NCBI GenBank assembly: GCA_964428185.1
Contig: CAYRXH010000008.1
Coordinates: 1-55,921, forward strand
DNA length: 55,921 bases
DNA from: CAYMAZ01 sp964428185
GTDB taxonomy: Bacteria > Bacteroidota > Bacteroidia > Bacteroidales > DTU049
Direction of reading: 5' to 3'
In this document: piece by piece, positions 8,579 through 17,154 of the stretch
Layout: each line of letters opens with the position of its first letter
How positions within the stretch are numbered: the stretch's first letter is position 1
Translations under genes and position numbers: made by a program
Notes under the pieces: model-generated
Told to the model about the DNA's origin: nothing
What the model saw: only the letters and a program-made list of their open reading frames with translations
Databases searched by the model: none

Positions 8579-9637
8579 TTAACATCCGCCCTGTGATACG
8601 GGTTTATTATGCTCTTTCTGTTCAGGTGCTGATGCAGCCTTCTGTTTTTCAAGAGGATAATTCATTATCTCATCTTCTGTAAACACATACTCCTTCATAT
8701 TACTCATCTTATCATGCATAAAACTGTTGGCTCCATAATACAGTGAGTATGCTTCATAACCGATAAGTCTCAGATAGGCAGCAACTGTTGAACTGTGATT
8801 CCCTGAATAGCAGTAAAGCACAATTGGTTTGTCAACAGGAAGTGTGCTCAACTGTGTTTTTCTGGACAGGGATTTTTTGGGAGTGTAATTTACAGAACCA
8901 GGGATATGCCCGATATTGTAAAAATCTTCTTTACAATAGCAAATAATATAATATGCTGAAGGTTCAGTCATCAGTTTTTCAATATCAATGATGTAGTTCT
9001 TATATGGCTGCTGAAGTAGTTCAATAGCCCGTTTTCGGATTAAATCATATTCATTGTCAAGATCTGATGTAATCACAGGATAAATTTCTGATGCAGCTTG
9101 AGGCGCTGGCTCTGTTGTAAGAATTCCTGAATGTGAAGATGAAATATGCTTTAACCAGTATTGCTCTGCAACACTTTTATCCCAGCCACTCATACCCCAT
9201 TTGACAGGCCGCACGTTTTCGTATCCAAGAATGCGAAGCAGCCCTGAAGCAAAAAAAGCAGCCTGCCCATCAGAAGAAAAAAGAAAGATTGTTTCAAAAT
9301 TTGCAGGATTGATCGAAGTTTCAAAATGTGTTATCAGTTCTGAAAAAGCAACATTGACAGCCCCTGAAATATGCCCGGCGGCATAATCTTCAGGGAGTCT
9401 GATATCAATAATGTGAATGTTTTTATCCATCAGCTCCATGACTTCAGCAGAATTTGCCGGAGCAGGGCACTCTTCAGAATTGATAAAATCACCGTTGGTT
9501 TCAATATACTCCATTACCATATCAAACTTATCCGTGGCCTGTACTATATGTTCCTTTTTGCCACCTCCACATGAAGAAACCATATATGCCAATATGGCAA
9601 TACATATCAACTGAACTGTTAATCTGTTTCTTTTCAT
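8579..9637 (-). CDS. Lipoprotein with two rhodanese domains and C-terminal GGC tail
   Basis: This 352-residue protein starts with a lipoprotein signal peptide (hydrophobic 8-19, then VSSC with lipidated C23), placing it outside the inner membrane. Domain 1 (about 60-155, HIIDIRLPEDYAAGHISGAVN) has a loop FLFSSDGQ lacking the catalytic cysteine. Domain 2 (about 205-310, IGHIPGSVNY) keeps it in VLYCYSGNHSS (C276). The inactive-plus-active tandem matches thiosulfate sulfurtransferases, though here the extra tail SQGGC ends in cysteine. It lies 30 bases after the octaheme cytochrome gene, so it could pass sulfane sulfur between the cytochrome and the YeeE transporters. This role is inferred from order and domain content. 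Confidence 0.88.
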   Translation of the reverse strand: MKRNRLTVQLICIAILAYMVSSCGGGKKEHIVQATDKFDMVMEYIETNGDFINSEECPAPANSAEVMELMDKNIHIIDIRLPEDYAAGHISGAVNVAFSELITHFETSINPANFETIFLFSSDGQAAFFASGLLRILGYENVRPVKWGMSGWDKSVAEQYWLKHISSSHSGILTTEPAPQAASEIYPVITSDLDNEYDLIRKRAIELLQQPYKNYIIDIEKLMTEPSAYYIICYCKEDFYNIGHIPGSVNYTPKKSLSRKTQLSTLPVDKPIVLYCYSGNHSSTVAAYLRLIGYEAYSLYYGANSFMHDKMSNMKEYVFTEDEIMNYPLEKQKAASAPEQKEHNKPVSQGGC

Positions 9638-9667
9638 ATTTTTTATTTATTTTATTGACTGTTAACT

Positions 9668-11923
9668 TTATTTATTAGTTTCATTTTCTGTTTTTCTGGG
9701 TTTTTCATCTTCTTCTTCAAGTTCTTCAAAACCTGTAATCATCGCTTTCAGGTTGGATGAAATGGTGTGACCTGTTGTGATAAGATACAGATGGGCAATT
9801 ACAAAGGCTACCAGCAGGTATGCGCCTATAGTATGTAAAACTGCTACAATTTCAAGTCCTGAATAGCTGCCTGCAACAATTTCACCCTTTTGCGGATATC
9901 TGTACAAAAGATACATAATGCCCGTGACGACCATTAATGGAATCAGAATAATTTTCAATCCAAGATACACAAGTCTCTGCAGTGGATTGAGTTTGCTGAG
10001 CTGAGTCTTTCTGGTAGGGTGGGGGGCATTCCTGAAAATTCCGAAGATATAATAATTGACCTGTGCTTTCAGGTTTTTTGCGGTTGGAATGTATTGTTTC
10101 CATTCTCCGGTTGTAAAATGCCAAAAAATAGCAAATACTACAAGAATGAGCAATGATATTGCAGCAACATTATGATATCTCACTGCAAGTTCAAATCCGA
10201 TAATTTCGTATGAACTGTGAATTTCAAATCCTGTAAACATCAGCACGAATATGAGAAGTGCCTGTGACCAGTGCCAGAATCTTTCGAATAATTTGTAGAT
10301 ATATACCTGTTTTTTTATTAAATTCTGATTAATGTGAATTTGTTGTCGCGAGTTCATTTTTCTGTAGTTGTAATACCTAATGCCTGCATGCCCCAATACC
10401 CCACCCAGAGTGAAAATGATAAGTATGATTCCACCCATATCAACATAACGGTTGCGGTCACGACCGGGAAGATAAAAATCATTGATTCCCTGCAAACGGG
10501 AATTCTCTCTGGTGTGGCATTCGCTGCAACTGACAACATTCTCCTTTGGGGAAACCATATGACTGATTGGTAGATGCACTTCTGTTTCCACAAAGCCATA
10601 CTGCCCGCTGTATGGAATCTGCAGATATTCCATTGCCGTATCAATAGCTTCAGTCCAATTAAAATCAACCCACAAAGCACCTTTCCCCTTTTCATAATCC
10701 CAGAGTTTGGCCTGCACAATGCGGTTATAGATCAGATCATACGGCTGTTTTCCTTTATGAACCTTTTTGGGGATGAGTTTAGATTTTGGATCATTGTATT
10801 CACCATATAATGTATTAATCTGCACAGGAATTTCAGTTATGGAATCTGTGAGAAAATGATGATTGGCAGTGCCGTTAAACCATTGATACTGGGGTTGGAC
10901 ATTTTGCCCCCAAATGAATGATCCTTTTTCTGAAAGATAAACTTTATTGCCCTGCTCATCAAGTTCAACATAAGGCATGCCATTTTTAAGATCACAAGCA
11001 GTTGACCAGTCCCAATACATTTTCGTGGGATTTACTTTTGCATAAGTAGGAATATGGCAGGTCCGGCAATCTACTTTGATGGTATGTTCATTCATCAGGT
11101 CGTCTTTATGAGGAAAAGGAGTATGGCAATCTTCACATTTTGCTCTTCTTTCATTGGTTGATGATAGCCCGTAATAGCGTCCTTTCATCACATGATTTTC
11201 GGTGGTGTGACAATCAACACATTGCAAACCAGCACCATCTGGTGACATATGCACATCAACTTCCTTGGCACAGTCAATGAGAGCAATTTCAAGATCCCCA
11301 TGCTTCACATTGTTACCACCGGCACTGTGAAAATGGCAGACACCGCAGTTTTGCAGACGGGGAGTTCCAAGATTGGCAAAGATTAACTGATAATCAGGAG
11401 CATTTTCACCAATTTCAGGATATCCAGAGCCTCCTGAACGCTTTTTGTAATTGAAACTGTTGTCATGGCATACCAGACAATCAACATTGTTGGGATCAGT
11501 AAAGTCAAAATCAGGATCACTGTACCCGTAACCGGCATGACAGCGGCTGCATGTAGGCTCACTTCCTGCAGCTATTCCTGTGCAGAAATTGTTCAGGGCA
11601 TTTTTTTTACCATAATAAACAACACCGCGGCCGGGAATATATTCTTCCTTTTCCCAGGTGAAATGATGACTCATCAGCAGCTCGTGCCCCCTTTCCTTAT
11701 GACAGCTCAAACAAGCTGCTGTAATTTCATGTGCAGAAGCAAATTCTTTCTGAAGTTCTTCAAACTCAGAATGATCTTTGACAGATAATTTCCGGGTAGA
11801 ATATTTTTCTTTCAGCTCCTCAATGTTATTGTAATTGGGCATGTTCTGAATATTGTAAATGGCAATTGCAATGAACAACTGCGGTATCAGAACAAGAAAA
11901 ATAACCTGTAAAAGTTTTCGCAT
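9668..11923 (-). CDS. Octaheme cytochrome c (tetrathionate reductase family) fused to cytochrome b-type anchor
   Basis: The 751-residue protein starts with a signal anchor (4-22) and carries exactly eight CxxCH haem motifs, at about residues 71, 125, 149, 193, 235, 263, 286 and 466. Spacing and segments such as CHAGYGYSDPDFDFTD and VDCLVCHD match the octaheme tetrathionate reductase (OTR) family, whose members reduce tetrathionate, nitrite or hydroxylamine in vitro. Residues 498-720 add five membrane segments with well-placed histidines (H551, H602, H697, H711), as in cytochrome b561-type quinol-linked subunits. One polypeptide could therefore connect the quinone pool to the octaheme centre. 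The lysine ligand of the active haem could not be placed by eye. It is first in the operon. Confidence 0.9.
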   Translation of the reverse strand: MRKLLQVIFLVLIPQLFIAIAIYNIQNMPNYNNIEELKEKYSTRKLSVKDHSEFEELQKEFASAHEITAACLSCHKERGHELLMSHHFTWEKEEYIPGRGVVYYGKKNALNNFCTGIAAGSEPTCSRCHAGYGYSDPDFDFTDPNNVDCLVCHDNSFNYKKRSGGSGYPEIGENAPDYQLIFANLGTPRLQNCGVCHFHSAGGNNVKHGDLEIALIDCAKEVDVHMSPDGAGLQCVDCHTTENHVMKGRYYGLSSTNERRAKCEDCHTPFPHKDDLMNEHTIKVDCRTCHIPTYAKVNPTKMYWDWSTACDLKNGMPYVELDEQGNKVYLSEKGSFIWGQNVQPQYQWFNGTANHHFLTDSITEIPVQINTLYGEYNDPKSKLIPKKVHKGKQPYDLIYNRIVQAKLWDYEKGKGALWVDFNWTEAIDTAMEYLQIPYSGQYGFVETEVHLPISHMVSPKENVVSCSECHTRENSRLQGINDFYLPGRDRNRYVDMGGIILIIFTLGGVLGHAGIRYYNYRKMNSRQQIHINQNLIKKQVYIYKLFERFWHWSQALLIFVLMFTGFEIHSSYEIIGFELAVRYHNVAAISLLILVVFAIFWHFTTGEWKQYIPTAKNLKAQVNYYIFGIFRNAPHPTRKTQLSKLNPLQRLVYLGLKIILIPLMVVTGIMYLLYRYPQKGEIVAGSYSGLEIVAVLHTIGAYLLVAFVIAHLYLITTGHTISSNLKAMITGFEELEEEDEKPRKTENETNK

Positions 11924-11976
11924 AAAACTGTAATTTTTAATGTTGCAATAATAAGTGATTTTTACAAATATTTATG

Positions 11977-11984
11977 CAAATATA
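11977..11984 (-). promoter_or_regulatory. Candidate -7 element for the sulfur/haem operon
   Basis: On the minus strand this reads TATATTTG, a perfect TAnnTTTG match, 53 bases before the ATG of the octaheme cytochrome gene. The surrounding region is AT-rich and holds no other clear element. No well-spaced -33 TTG was found, so this is a consensus match only. Confidence 0.45.
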
Positions 11985-12086
11985 GTTTTAAAAATGAATT
12001 CAATGCAAAATATATTTAAAAAATTAAGTATATAGATATGGCGTATTTATATAAGAGATATATGGAATAAGGATTACGGTTCCAAA

Positions 12087-12560
12087 TTAGTGAAAAAATT
12101 TATCAAAATACTTTCCGAAATCAAACGATTTATTCTTCATCCTGATGGTTAGTGTTAGTTTTTTCATATCAATCACAGCCTTCATTAACGTAAGCAGATC
12201 ATTCCCAATAATACCGTCAATGCTTTTTAAGCCCAATGATTGATAGGTTTTGTTAATGTGATCCATTGGAAGAACGATACAGGGCAGATTGGTGATTTTT
12301 AGTTTTCCCAGTGTCAGGGATGGAATTTCAGTGCAGACGGGAGCCAGCAGATCGGAACCGATACCAACAGTGACATTATAAGACTCAGGCTGCTTAAGGG
12401 GAAATCCGGCTTTTTCAATAAAGTGGGTACTCATTACGGTTTGCGATGCACCAGTGTCTATAATCATTTTTGTTTTTCTCCGCCCTATGCGGCATTCAAC
12501 TGCAATATGAATACTTATGGGGGTTAATTGTATTGCAATGAGTTCAATTGTTTCTTTCAT
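12087..12560 (-). CDS. Retropepsin-like aspartic protease
   Basis: This 157-residue protein has one retropepsin active-site motif, IIDTGASQTVMS (catalytic D35), and the second flap/core segment ends in GIIGNDLL, the bacterial equivalent of the retropepsin GLLG sequence. It has no signal peptide, so it is probably cytoplasmic and would act as a homodimer, as single-domain retropepsins do. It follows the DUF721 gene by nine bases on the same strand and may be transcribed with recF-DUF721. Physiological target unknown. Confidence 0.82.
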   Translation of the reverse strand: MKETIELIAIQLTPISIHIAVECRIGRRKTKMIIDTGASQTVMSTHFIEKAGFPLKQPESYNVTVGIGSDLLAPVCTEIPSLTLGKLKITNLPCIVLPMDHINKTYQSLGLKSIDGIIGNDLLTLMKAVIDMKKLTLTIRMKNKSFDFGKYFDKFFH

Positions 12561-12569
12561 CCTGTGGTA

Positions 12570-12860
12570 TTAGAATATTCTGAGTGATGTAACTATATTC
12601 CGGCCTAAAATTGTATTGAGTTTTTCAATAAGCTCGGTTCTGGCATAGAGGAGTTCCTGTTTCACAACAGCACTGGTAATTTTTACTGTCAATTCTCCTT
12701 TCGAAAATTTTAGTGATTGTGTATGTTTATTGCAATAGTCACCTACAGTTTTTTTCCAGGCATCTTTCAGGCGATGTTCGTTCAATGTATCTTCGAGTCC
12801 ATGCTTCCGGAAAAGATGCTGCAGGGCATCACCAAGTGAATACTGATTAGGGTCGTTCAT
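12570..12860 (-). CDS. DUF721 (DciA-like) protein
   Basis: This 96-residue protein has the compact DUF721 fold signature: WKKTVGDYCNKHTQSLKFSKGELTVKITSAVVKQELLYAR. The family includes DciA, the ancestral loader of the replicative helicase, and is usually encoded beside recF, as here. Its ATG overlaps the recF stop codon by four bases (ATGA), so the two are translationally coupled. Assignment to helicase loading rests on family and neighbourhood. Confidence 0.85.
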   Translation of the reverse strand: MNDPNQYSLGDALQHLFRKHGLEDTLNEHRLKDAWKKTVGDYCNKHTQSLKFSKGELTVKITSAVVKQELLYARTELIEKLNTILGRNIVTSLRIF

Positions 12861-13963
12861 GATCTGATTGGTATTGCGGCTCCTTTTTCAATTGAAAAAA
12901 AACTGCTGTGTTTTTTTATGGATTTCATCAATGGATCCAGTCGTTGTTTTTGCGTATCTGTAATAAAAACTTGTTCAAATTCGGGAGTATTAAGAAGTGA
13001 AAATAGTTGTTCAACTCTTGATGAGTCAAGTTTATCATGAAGATCATCAATGAGAAGCAGTGGTTTTTTGTTTTTTTTAAATCCGATATAACGGTGTTTT
13101 GCCAGTTTCAGTGCAATAAGAAATGATTTTTGCTGCCCCTGTGAACCGAAGCGTCTTGCCTGAAACCCGTTAATCAGAAAATTAAAATCCTCGCGATGGA
13201 TACCTGAGCTGGTATGCCCCAGTGCAATATCGCGGTTTTTGTTTCGGGCTAAGAGTTCAGTCATTGTCGAACTGTTCAGATCTGATTCATAATGAATTTC
13301 AACCACTTCAGCAGCTCCTGCAATTTCTTTATAAAATGACTCAAAGTAGGGAAGAAATCCCTGTAAAAATTCTTCTCTCAGTGCATGAACCGGTGAAGCA
13401 TGTGCATCCAGATGAAAGTCGTATGATTCAAGAAGTGATTTGTCAGATTTATGATCCTGAATGTCTTTAAGCAGGCTGTTTCTCTGAGAAAGAACCCGGT
13501 TGTAGTGTATCAGGTGATCAAGGTAGGTCTTGTCAAACTGTGAAATTGTATTATCAATAAATTTACGTCTCTCTTCTGCTGAAGTAAATAAATCAAAATC
13601 GGCAGGCGAAATGATCACAAGAGGAAACTCTCCGATATGATCGGCAAAACGCTCAACGGTTTTATCATTGACAATGATTTTTTTTCTCTGATTTCTTTCC
13701 TGTAGGCACACAACCGAATGCAGCCCCTGATCATCAGTTATATATGAACCTGCAATTCGGAAAAACCCTTGGTCATGTCTGATATTGGCATTATCCCAGG
13801 GCTGAAGAAAACTTTTTGTGAGAGAAAGATAATACATTGCATCCAGCAGATTTGTTTTTCCTTGTCCGTTTTTACCTGTAAAGCACACAAACTTTCCATC
13901 AAAGCGCAGAGCTACAGCTTGATAGTTCTTAAAGTTGGCAAGTTCAAGGCTTTCAAGTTTCAT
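12857..13963 (-). CDS. recF: DNA replication and repair protein RecF
   Basis: RecF (368 aa) is an SMC-like ATPase that with RecO and RecR loads RecA at single-strand gaps. The N-terminus LESLELANFKNYQAVAL and Walker A GKNGQGKT (30-37) are diagnostic. FGSQGQQKSFLIALKLA is the ABC-type signature region, and PLLLIDDLHDKLDSSRVEQL carries Walker B and the D-loop. Length is normal. It begins at the ATG at 13963, close to the inverted repeat of an insertion-sequence remnant upstream, and is followed without a gap by DUF721. Confidence 0.95.
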   Translation of the reverse strand: MKLESLELANFKNYQAVALRFDGKFVCFTGKNGQGKTNLLDAMYYLSLTKSFLQPWDNANIRHDQGFFRIAGSYITDDQGLHSVVCLQERNQRKKIIVNDKTVERFADHIGEFPLVIISPADFDLFTSAEERRKFIDNTISQFDKTYLDHLIHYNRVLSQRNSLLKDIQDHKSDKSLLESYDFHLDAHASPVHALREEFLQGFLPYFESFYKEIAGAAEVVEIHYESDLNSSTMTELLARNKNRDIALGHTSSGIHREDFNFLINGFQARRFGSQGQQKSFLIALKLAKHRYIGFKKNKKPLLLIDDLHDKLDSSRVEQLFSLLNTPEFEQVFITDTQKQRLDPLMKSIKKHSSFFSIEKGAAIPIRS

Positions 13964-14002
13964 GTCATGTTGTATTTGGTTCGCTTTCCCTTTTTTTTAT
14001 GT

Positions 14003-14025
14003 CTCGTCCTGAAAAAAGTTTACAG
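14003..14025. repeat. IS remnant inverted repeat, recF side
   Basis: It runs CTCGTCC...GTTTACAG and pairs with the reverse complement of 14748-14770 at 18 of 23 positions. It is the end of the IS3-like remnant nearest recF. Confidence 0.75.
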
Positions 14026-14131
14026 TTATTACTTGTTAATCCTGATTCAAATTTACACATTTTTTTAATCCTAAATGTTCTTTTCTTTTTTTTTGTGGAG
14101 AGGACAGTAGATGAACAAAACAAAGAGGGAT

Positions 14132-14718
14132 TTAAAGTCCATGAAAAACTTCTTCCAAAGACTTTTCCTCCCTTTTTGAATAATAGTTTTTCCATCTCCG
14201 TTTTAATTCACCTGACTTATTGTGAGCATCTATTGGCGTTAAATAATCAATACTCCCATGAGGGTGTTGATGGTTGTATATGCTGATTGCAACTGAAATT
14301 CCTTTTACTGCCTGACCATAATTTAAAAATGTTTTATCAAATAATTCGTCTTTTAATACGCCATTTACCCTTTCAGCAATTGCATTTTCTCCTGGGTCGC
14401 CATTCTGAGTCATGCCATAAAGTTTTAACATTTCTTCAAGTAACTCACTTTTTTGTTGACTTCTGCGTAATGTATCTTGCAATAACTATACAAACTTTGG
14501 CAATTCAGGTTCCGGTGTTTTGCCTTCTATTTCTAATTTCTGGCGCTTTTTTTCTTTACGGCTTGGTTTTTTGCCTGTTATTCTATGACACAATCACAGA
14601 TACTCCTGCTTGGAACTTCGTATTTAGTTTCTAACGCCCTATAAGTAATAGTTCCGGTTAAATACTCGGCTACGATTGCCTCTTTGCTGATGTTTTCTTT
14701 TTTCTTGTCCATTTTCAT
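14132..14718 (-). pseudogene. Broken IS3-family transposase (orfA/orfB)
   Basis: Reading from the ATG at 14718, the first 46 codons give an IS3 orfA-like helix-turn-helix (ITYRALETKYEVPSRSI). The frame then breaks at a TAA; the homologous sequence continues in another frame (KKPSRKEKKRQKLE). A TAG codon follows after PELPKFV, and the reading resumes as LQDTLRRSQQKSELLEEMLKLYG. An internal deletion then joins it to the C-terminal integrase core, MTQNGDPGENAIAERVNGVLKDE, which holds the last catalytic glutamate. The first two DDE acidic residues are gone. At least one frameshift, one stop and one large deletion are therefore present. Confidence 0.85.
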
Positions 14719-14747
14719 TTTTGTGCGGTGTTAAATATACACTATTT

Positions 14748-14770
14748 CTGTAAACCTATTGAAGGACAAG
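14748..14770. repeat. IS remnant inverted repeat, thyA side
   Basis: It runs CTGTAAAC...GGACAAG and is the partner of the repeat at 14003-14025. It begins 30 bases upstream of the orfA start and lies 14 bases from the thyA stop codon. Confidence 0.75.
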
Positions 14771-14784
14771 TCATCTTTTATCTT

Positions 14785-15579
14785 TCATACTGATACTTCA
14801 GCTTTTATATGAGGGTGAGGATCATAGTTCTGAAGTTCAAAATCATCGAACTCAAATGAAAAAATATCTTTTTTTGCAGGATTTATTTTCATTGTTGGCA
14901 GTGGTCGTGGTGTTCTTGACAACAGAAGTGTTGCTTGTTGTAAATGGTTCAGATACAGATGGGCATCACCCAGAGTGTGGATAAATTCTGCAGGTTCCAG
15001 ATCACAAACCTGAGCAACCATCATGGTGAGCAGAGCATAGGAAGCAATATTGAAAGGGACACCGAGAAACACGTCTGCACTGCGTTGGTAAAGCTGACAA
15101 CTTAGTTTGCCGTCGTTCACATAAAACTGAAACATAACATGACACGGAGGCAGTGCCATTTTTTCAATTTCTGCAGGGTTCCATGCACTGACCAGCAAGC
15201 GTCTTGAGTTTGGATTTTTCTTGATCTGTTCGATGAGCAGGCTGATCTGATCAATACTTTTTCCGTCATTTCCCGGCCATGATCGCCACTGAGAACCATA
15301 AACAGGACCGAGATTGCCGTCTTCATCTGCCCATTCGTCCCAAATACTCACACCGTGTTCCTTCAAGTAGGCAATATTGGTTTCACCTTTCAGAAACCAA
15401 AGAAGTTCGTAAATGATTGAACGAAGATGTAGTTTTTTTGTGGTGAGAGCCGGAAATCCTTCAGCAAGATCAAAACGCATCTGATAGCCGAATATGCTGA
15501 TGGTTCCGGTTCCGGTGCGGTCTTCTTTTCTGTTGCCGTTGTTGATGATATGGTTTAATAGATCATGGTATTGCTGCAT
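14785..15579 (-). CDS. thyA: Thymidylate synthase
   Basis: ThyA (264 aa, the E. coli length) methylates dUMP to dTMP using 5,10-methylene-THF. The catalytic cysteine is in the segment ALPPCHVMFQFYV. The phosphate-binding arginines appear in NSRRLLVSAWNP and in EDRTGTGTISIFG. YQRSADVFLGVPFNIASYA and LGDAHLYLNHL complete the signature. It works in the same folate/thymidylate economy as folP, tmk and the 5-formyl-THF cyclo-ligase elsewhere in the window. Its 3' end abuts the IS remnant, but the coding sequence is intact. Confidence 0.97.
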   Translation of the reverse strand: MQQYHDLLNHIINNGNRKEDRTGTGTISIFGYQMRFDLAEGFPALTTKKLHLRSIIYELLWFLKGETNIAYLKEHGVSIWDEWADEDGNLGPVYGSQWRSWPGNDGKSIDQISLLIEQIKKNPNSRRLLVSAWNPAEIEKMALPPCHVMFQFYVNDGKLSCQLYQRSADVFLGVPFNIASYALLTMMVAQVCDLEPAEFIHTLGDAHLYLNHLQQATLLLSRTPRPLPTMKINPAKKDIFSFEFDDFELQNYDPHPHIKAEVSV

Positions 15580-15622
15580 GGAATTTGTTTTTCAGATTAT
15601 TAATCATTGAAAACATGGATTT

Positions 15623-17128
15623 TCAGCCAAGAATCATCCCAACTATGGTTGCAGAGAACAGTGATGCCAGCGTTCCGCCAAGAAGGGCTCTGAACCCGAA
15701 GCGTGACAGCAGGGTTCTCTGGTTTGGGGCCAGAGATCCGATTCCTCCTATCTGTATGCCGATTGACCCAAAGTTAGCAAAACCACATAACATATAGGTT
15801 GCCATAATAATTGACTTGATACTTGAAAACTCATTGGCAGCCATGAGATTGGCAAGGCTGGTATATCCTATAAATTCGTTCAGAATGACTTTTTCTCCGA
15901 GAAGTTGCCCAACTTGTATCACATCTGCTGATGGAACTCCAATGAGCCACATCAGTGGAGCAAACAGATATCCAAGCATGAACTGAAGCGACAGTCCATC
16001 AAATCGTCCTGATGTAACATCAGCAATGACAGGATTCATTGTTGTCCAGTCTCCTATTTTGAAAAAAACAAAGTTGATCAGAGCCATGGCAGCAATAAAA
16101 ACGAGCAACATTCCGGCAACATTAACAGCCAGTTTAATGCCTTCGCCTGTTCCGTTTGCCATTGCATCAAGAACATTGCTTCCGATTTTTTCCTTACTTA
16201 CTTTTACTTCCATATCAATTTTTTCAGTCTGGGGATACAGAATTTTTGAGACAACAACAGCACCGGGTGCTGCCATGACAGAAGCAGTGAGAAGGTGCTT
16301 TGCAAAAATGAGTCGCTGAACAGGGTCACCGCCACCCAGAAATCCGATGTATGCTGCCAGAACACCTCCTGCCAGGGTGGCCATCCCGCCGATCATAACC
16401 AGAAGGACTTCTGACTTGGTCATGGAGGGCAGATAGGCTTTGATGAGTAAAGGAGATTCTGTCTGTCCTAGAAAAATATTACCGGCAACAGAAAGACTTT
16501 CTGCACCTGAGAGTTTGAGAGCTTTTGTCATCAGCCAGGCAAGAGTATACACTACTTTCTGGATCACACCTAGGTAAAATAATACACTGGTCAGAGCTGA
16601 GAAGAATATAATTGTAGGAAGAATCTGAAAGGCAAAAATAAATCCCATGGATTCAACATTCAGAAGTCCTCCGAGAAGAAATTCACTGCCTTCTTTCGTG
16701 AAATCCAGCACCTTTATAAACAACATTCCCACAAATTCAAAAAAGTATTGCACCGGTGGAAGTTGCAAAACGCTGAATGCCAGCACCAGTTGAATTCCCA
16801 ATCCAATCAGCACAACTTTCCAGTTGACAGCCCTTCTGTTTGCACTGAATATCCAGGCAATGAACACAAGCGCAATCAGCCCCAGAATTCCTCTTCCGAT
16901 TTTCAGAAATGAAAACGAAGGCTTGGGTTCAACCATGCTAAATCCCTTTGATTGCTGTGAATTGGCAGTATCTGCTTCTGTGGGTGTGATAGCCTGATCT
17001 GCAGATATTTTGACACTGTCAGTGATCTCAACACTGGCAGGTGAATGATCTATTTGTGCATGAGCAGAATACATTCCTGATGCAGCAAACAGAAAGGCAG
17101 TTATGATGAATGATGTTGCTTTATTCAT
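15623..17128 (-). CDS. nupC: Concentrative nucleoside transporter (NupC/CNT family)
   Basis: The 501-residue protein has a CNT-family core with around ten membrane segments. Signature segments include GNIFLGQTESPLLIKAYL (nucleoside/cation site), GGMATLAGGVLAAYIGFLG, and the C-terminal YMLCGFANFGSIGIQIGG. It should import nucleosides with Na+ or H+. An N-terminal extension of about 75 residues begins with a signal-like segment ending SAHAQ, which is longer than in E. coli NupC (about 400 aa). It ends 43 bases before thyA starts and may be co-transcribed with it. Confidence 0.9.
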   Translation of the reverse strand: MNKATSFIITAFLFAASGMYSAHAQIDHSPASVEITDSVKISADQAITPTEADTANSQQSKGFSMVEPKPSFSFLKIGRGILGLIALVFIAWIFSANRRAVNWKVVLIGLGIQLVLAFSVLQLPPVQYFFEFVGMLFIKVLDFTKEGSEFLLGGLLNVESMGFIFAFQILPTIIFFSALTSVLFYLGVIQKVVYTLAWLMTKALKLSGAESLSVAGNIFLGQTESPLLIKAYLPSMTKSEVLLVMIGGMATLAGGVLAAYIGFLGGGDPVQRLIFAKHLLTASVMAAPGAVVVSKILYPQTEKIDMEVKVSKEKIGSNVLDAMANGTGEGIKLAVNVAGMLLVFIAAMALINFVFFKIGDWTTMNPVIADVTSGRFDGLSLQFMLGYLFAPLMWLIGVPSADVIQVGQLLGEKVILNEFIGYTSLANLMAANEFSSIKSIIMATYMLCGFANFGSIGIQIGGIGSLAPNQRTLLSRFGFRALLGGTLASLFSATIVGMILG

Positions 17129-17154
17129 GTGAACAGTATTATGTTTGCAAAGGA

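Larger units (their letters stand above)
14003..14770 (-). mobile_element. Degenerate IS3-family insertion sequence remnant
   Basis: A 768-base element lies between recF and thyA, bounded by 23-base imperfect inverted repeats (14003-14025 and 14748-14770, 18 of 23 matches). Inside is a broken transposase read on the minus strand. Intact IS3 elements are about 1.2-1.5 kb, so close to half the element is missing, mainly the N-terminal and central parts of orfB. No target-site duplication was recognised. The element is non-autonomous and probably immobile. Confidence 0.8.
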
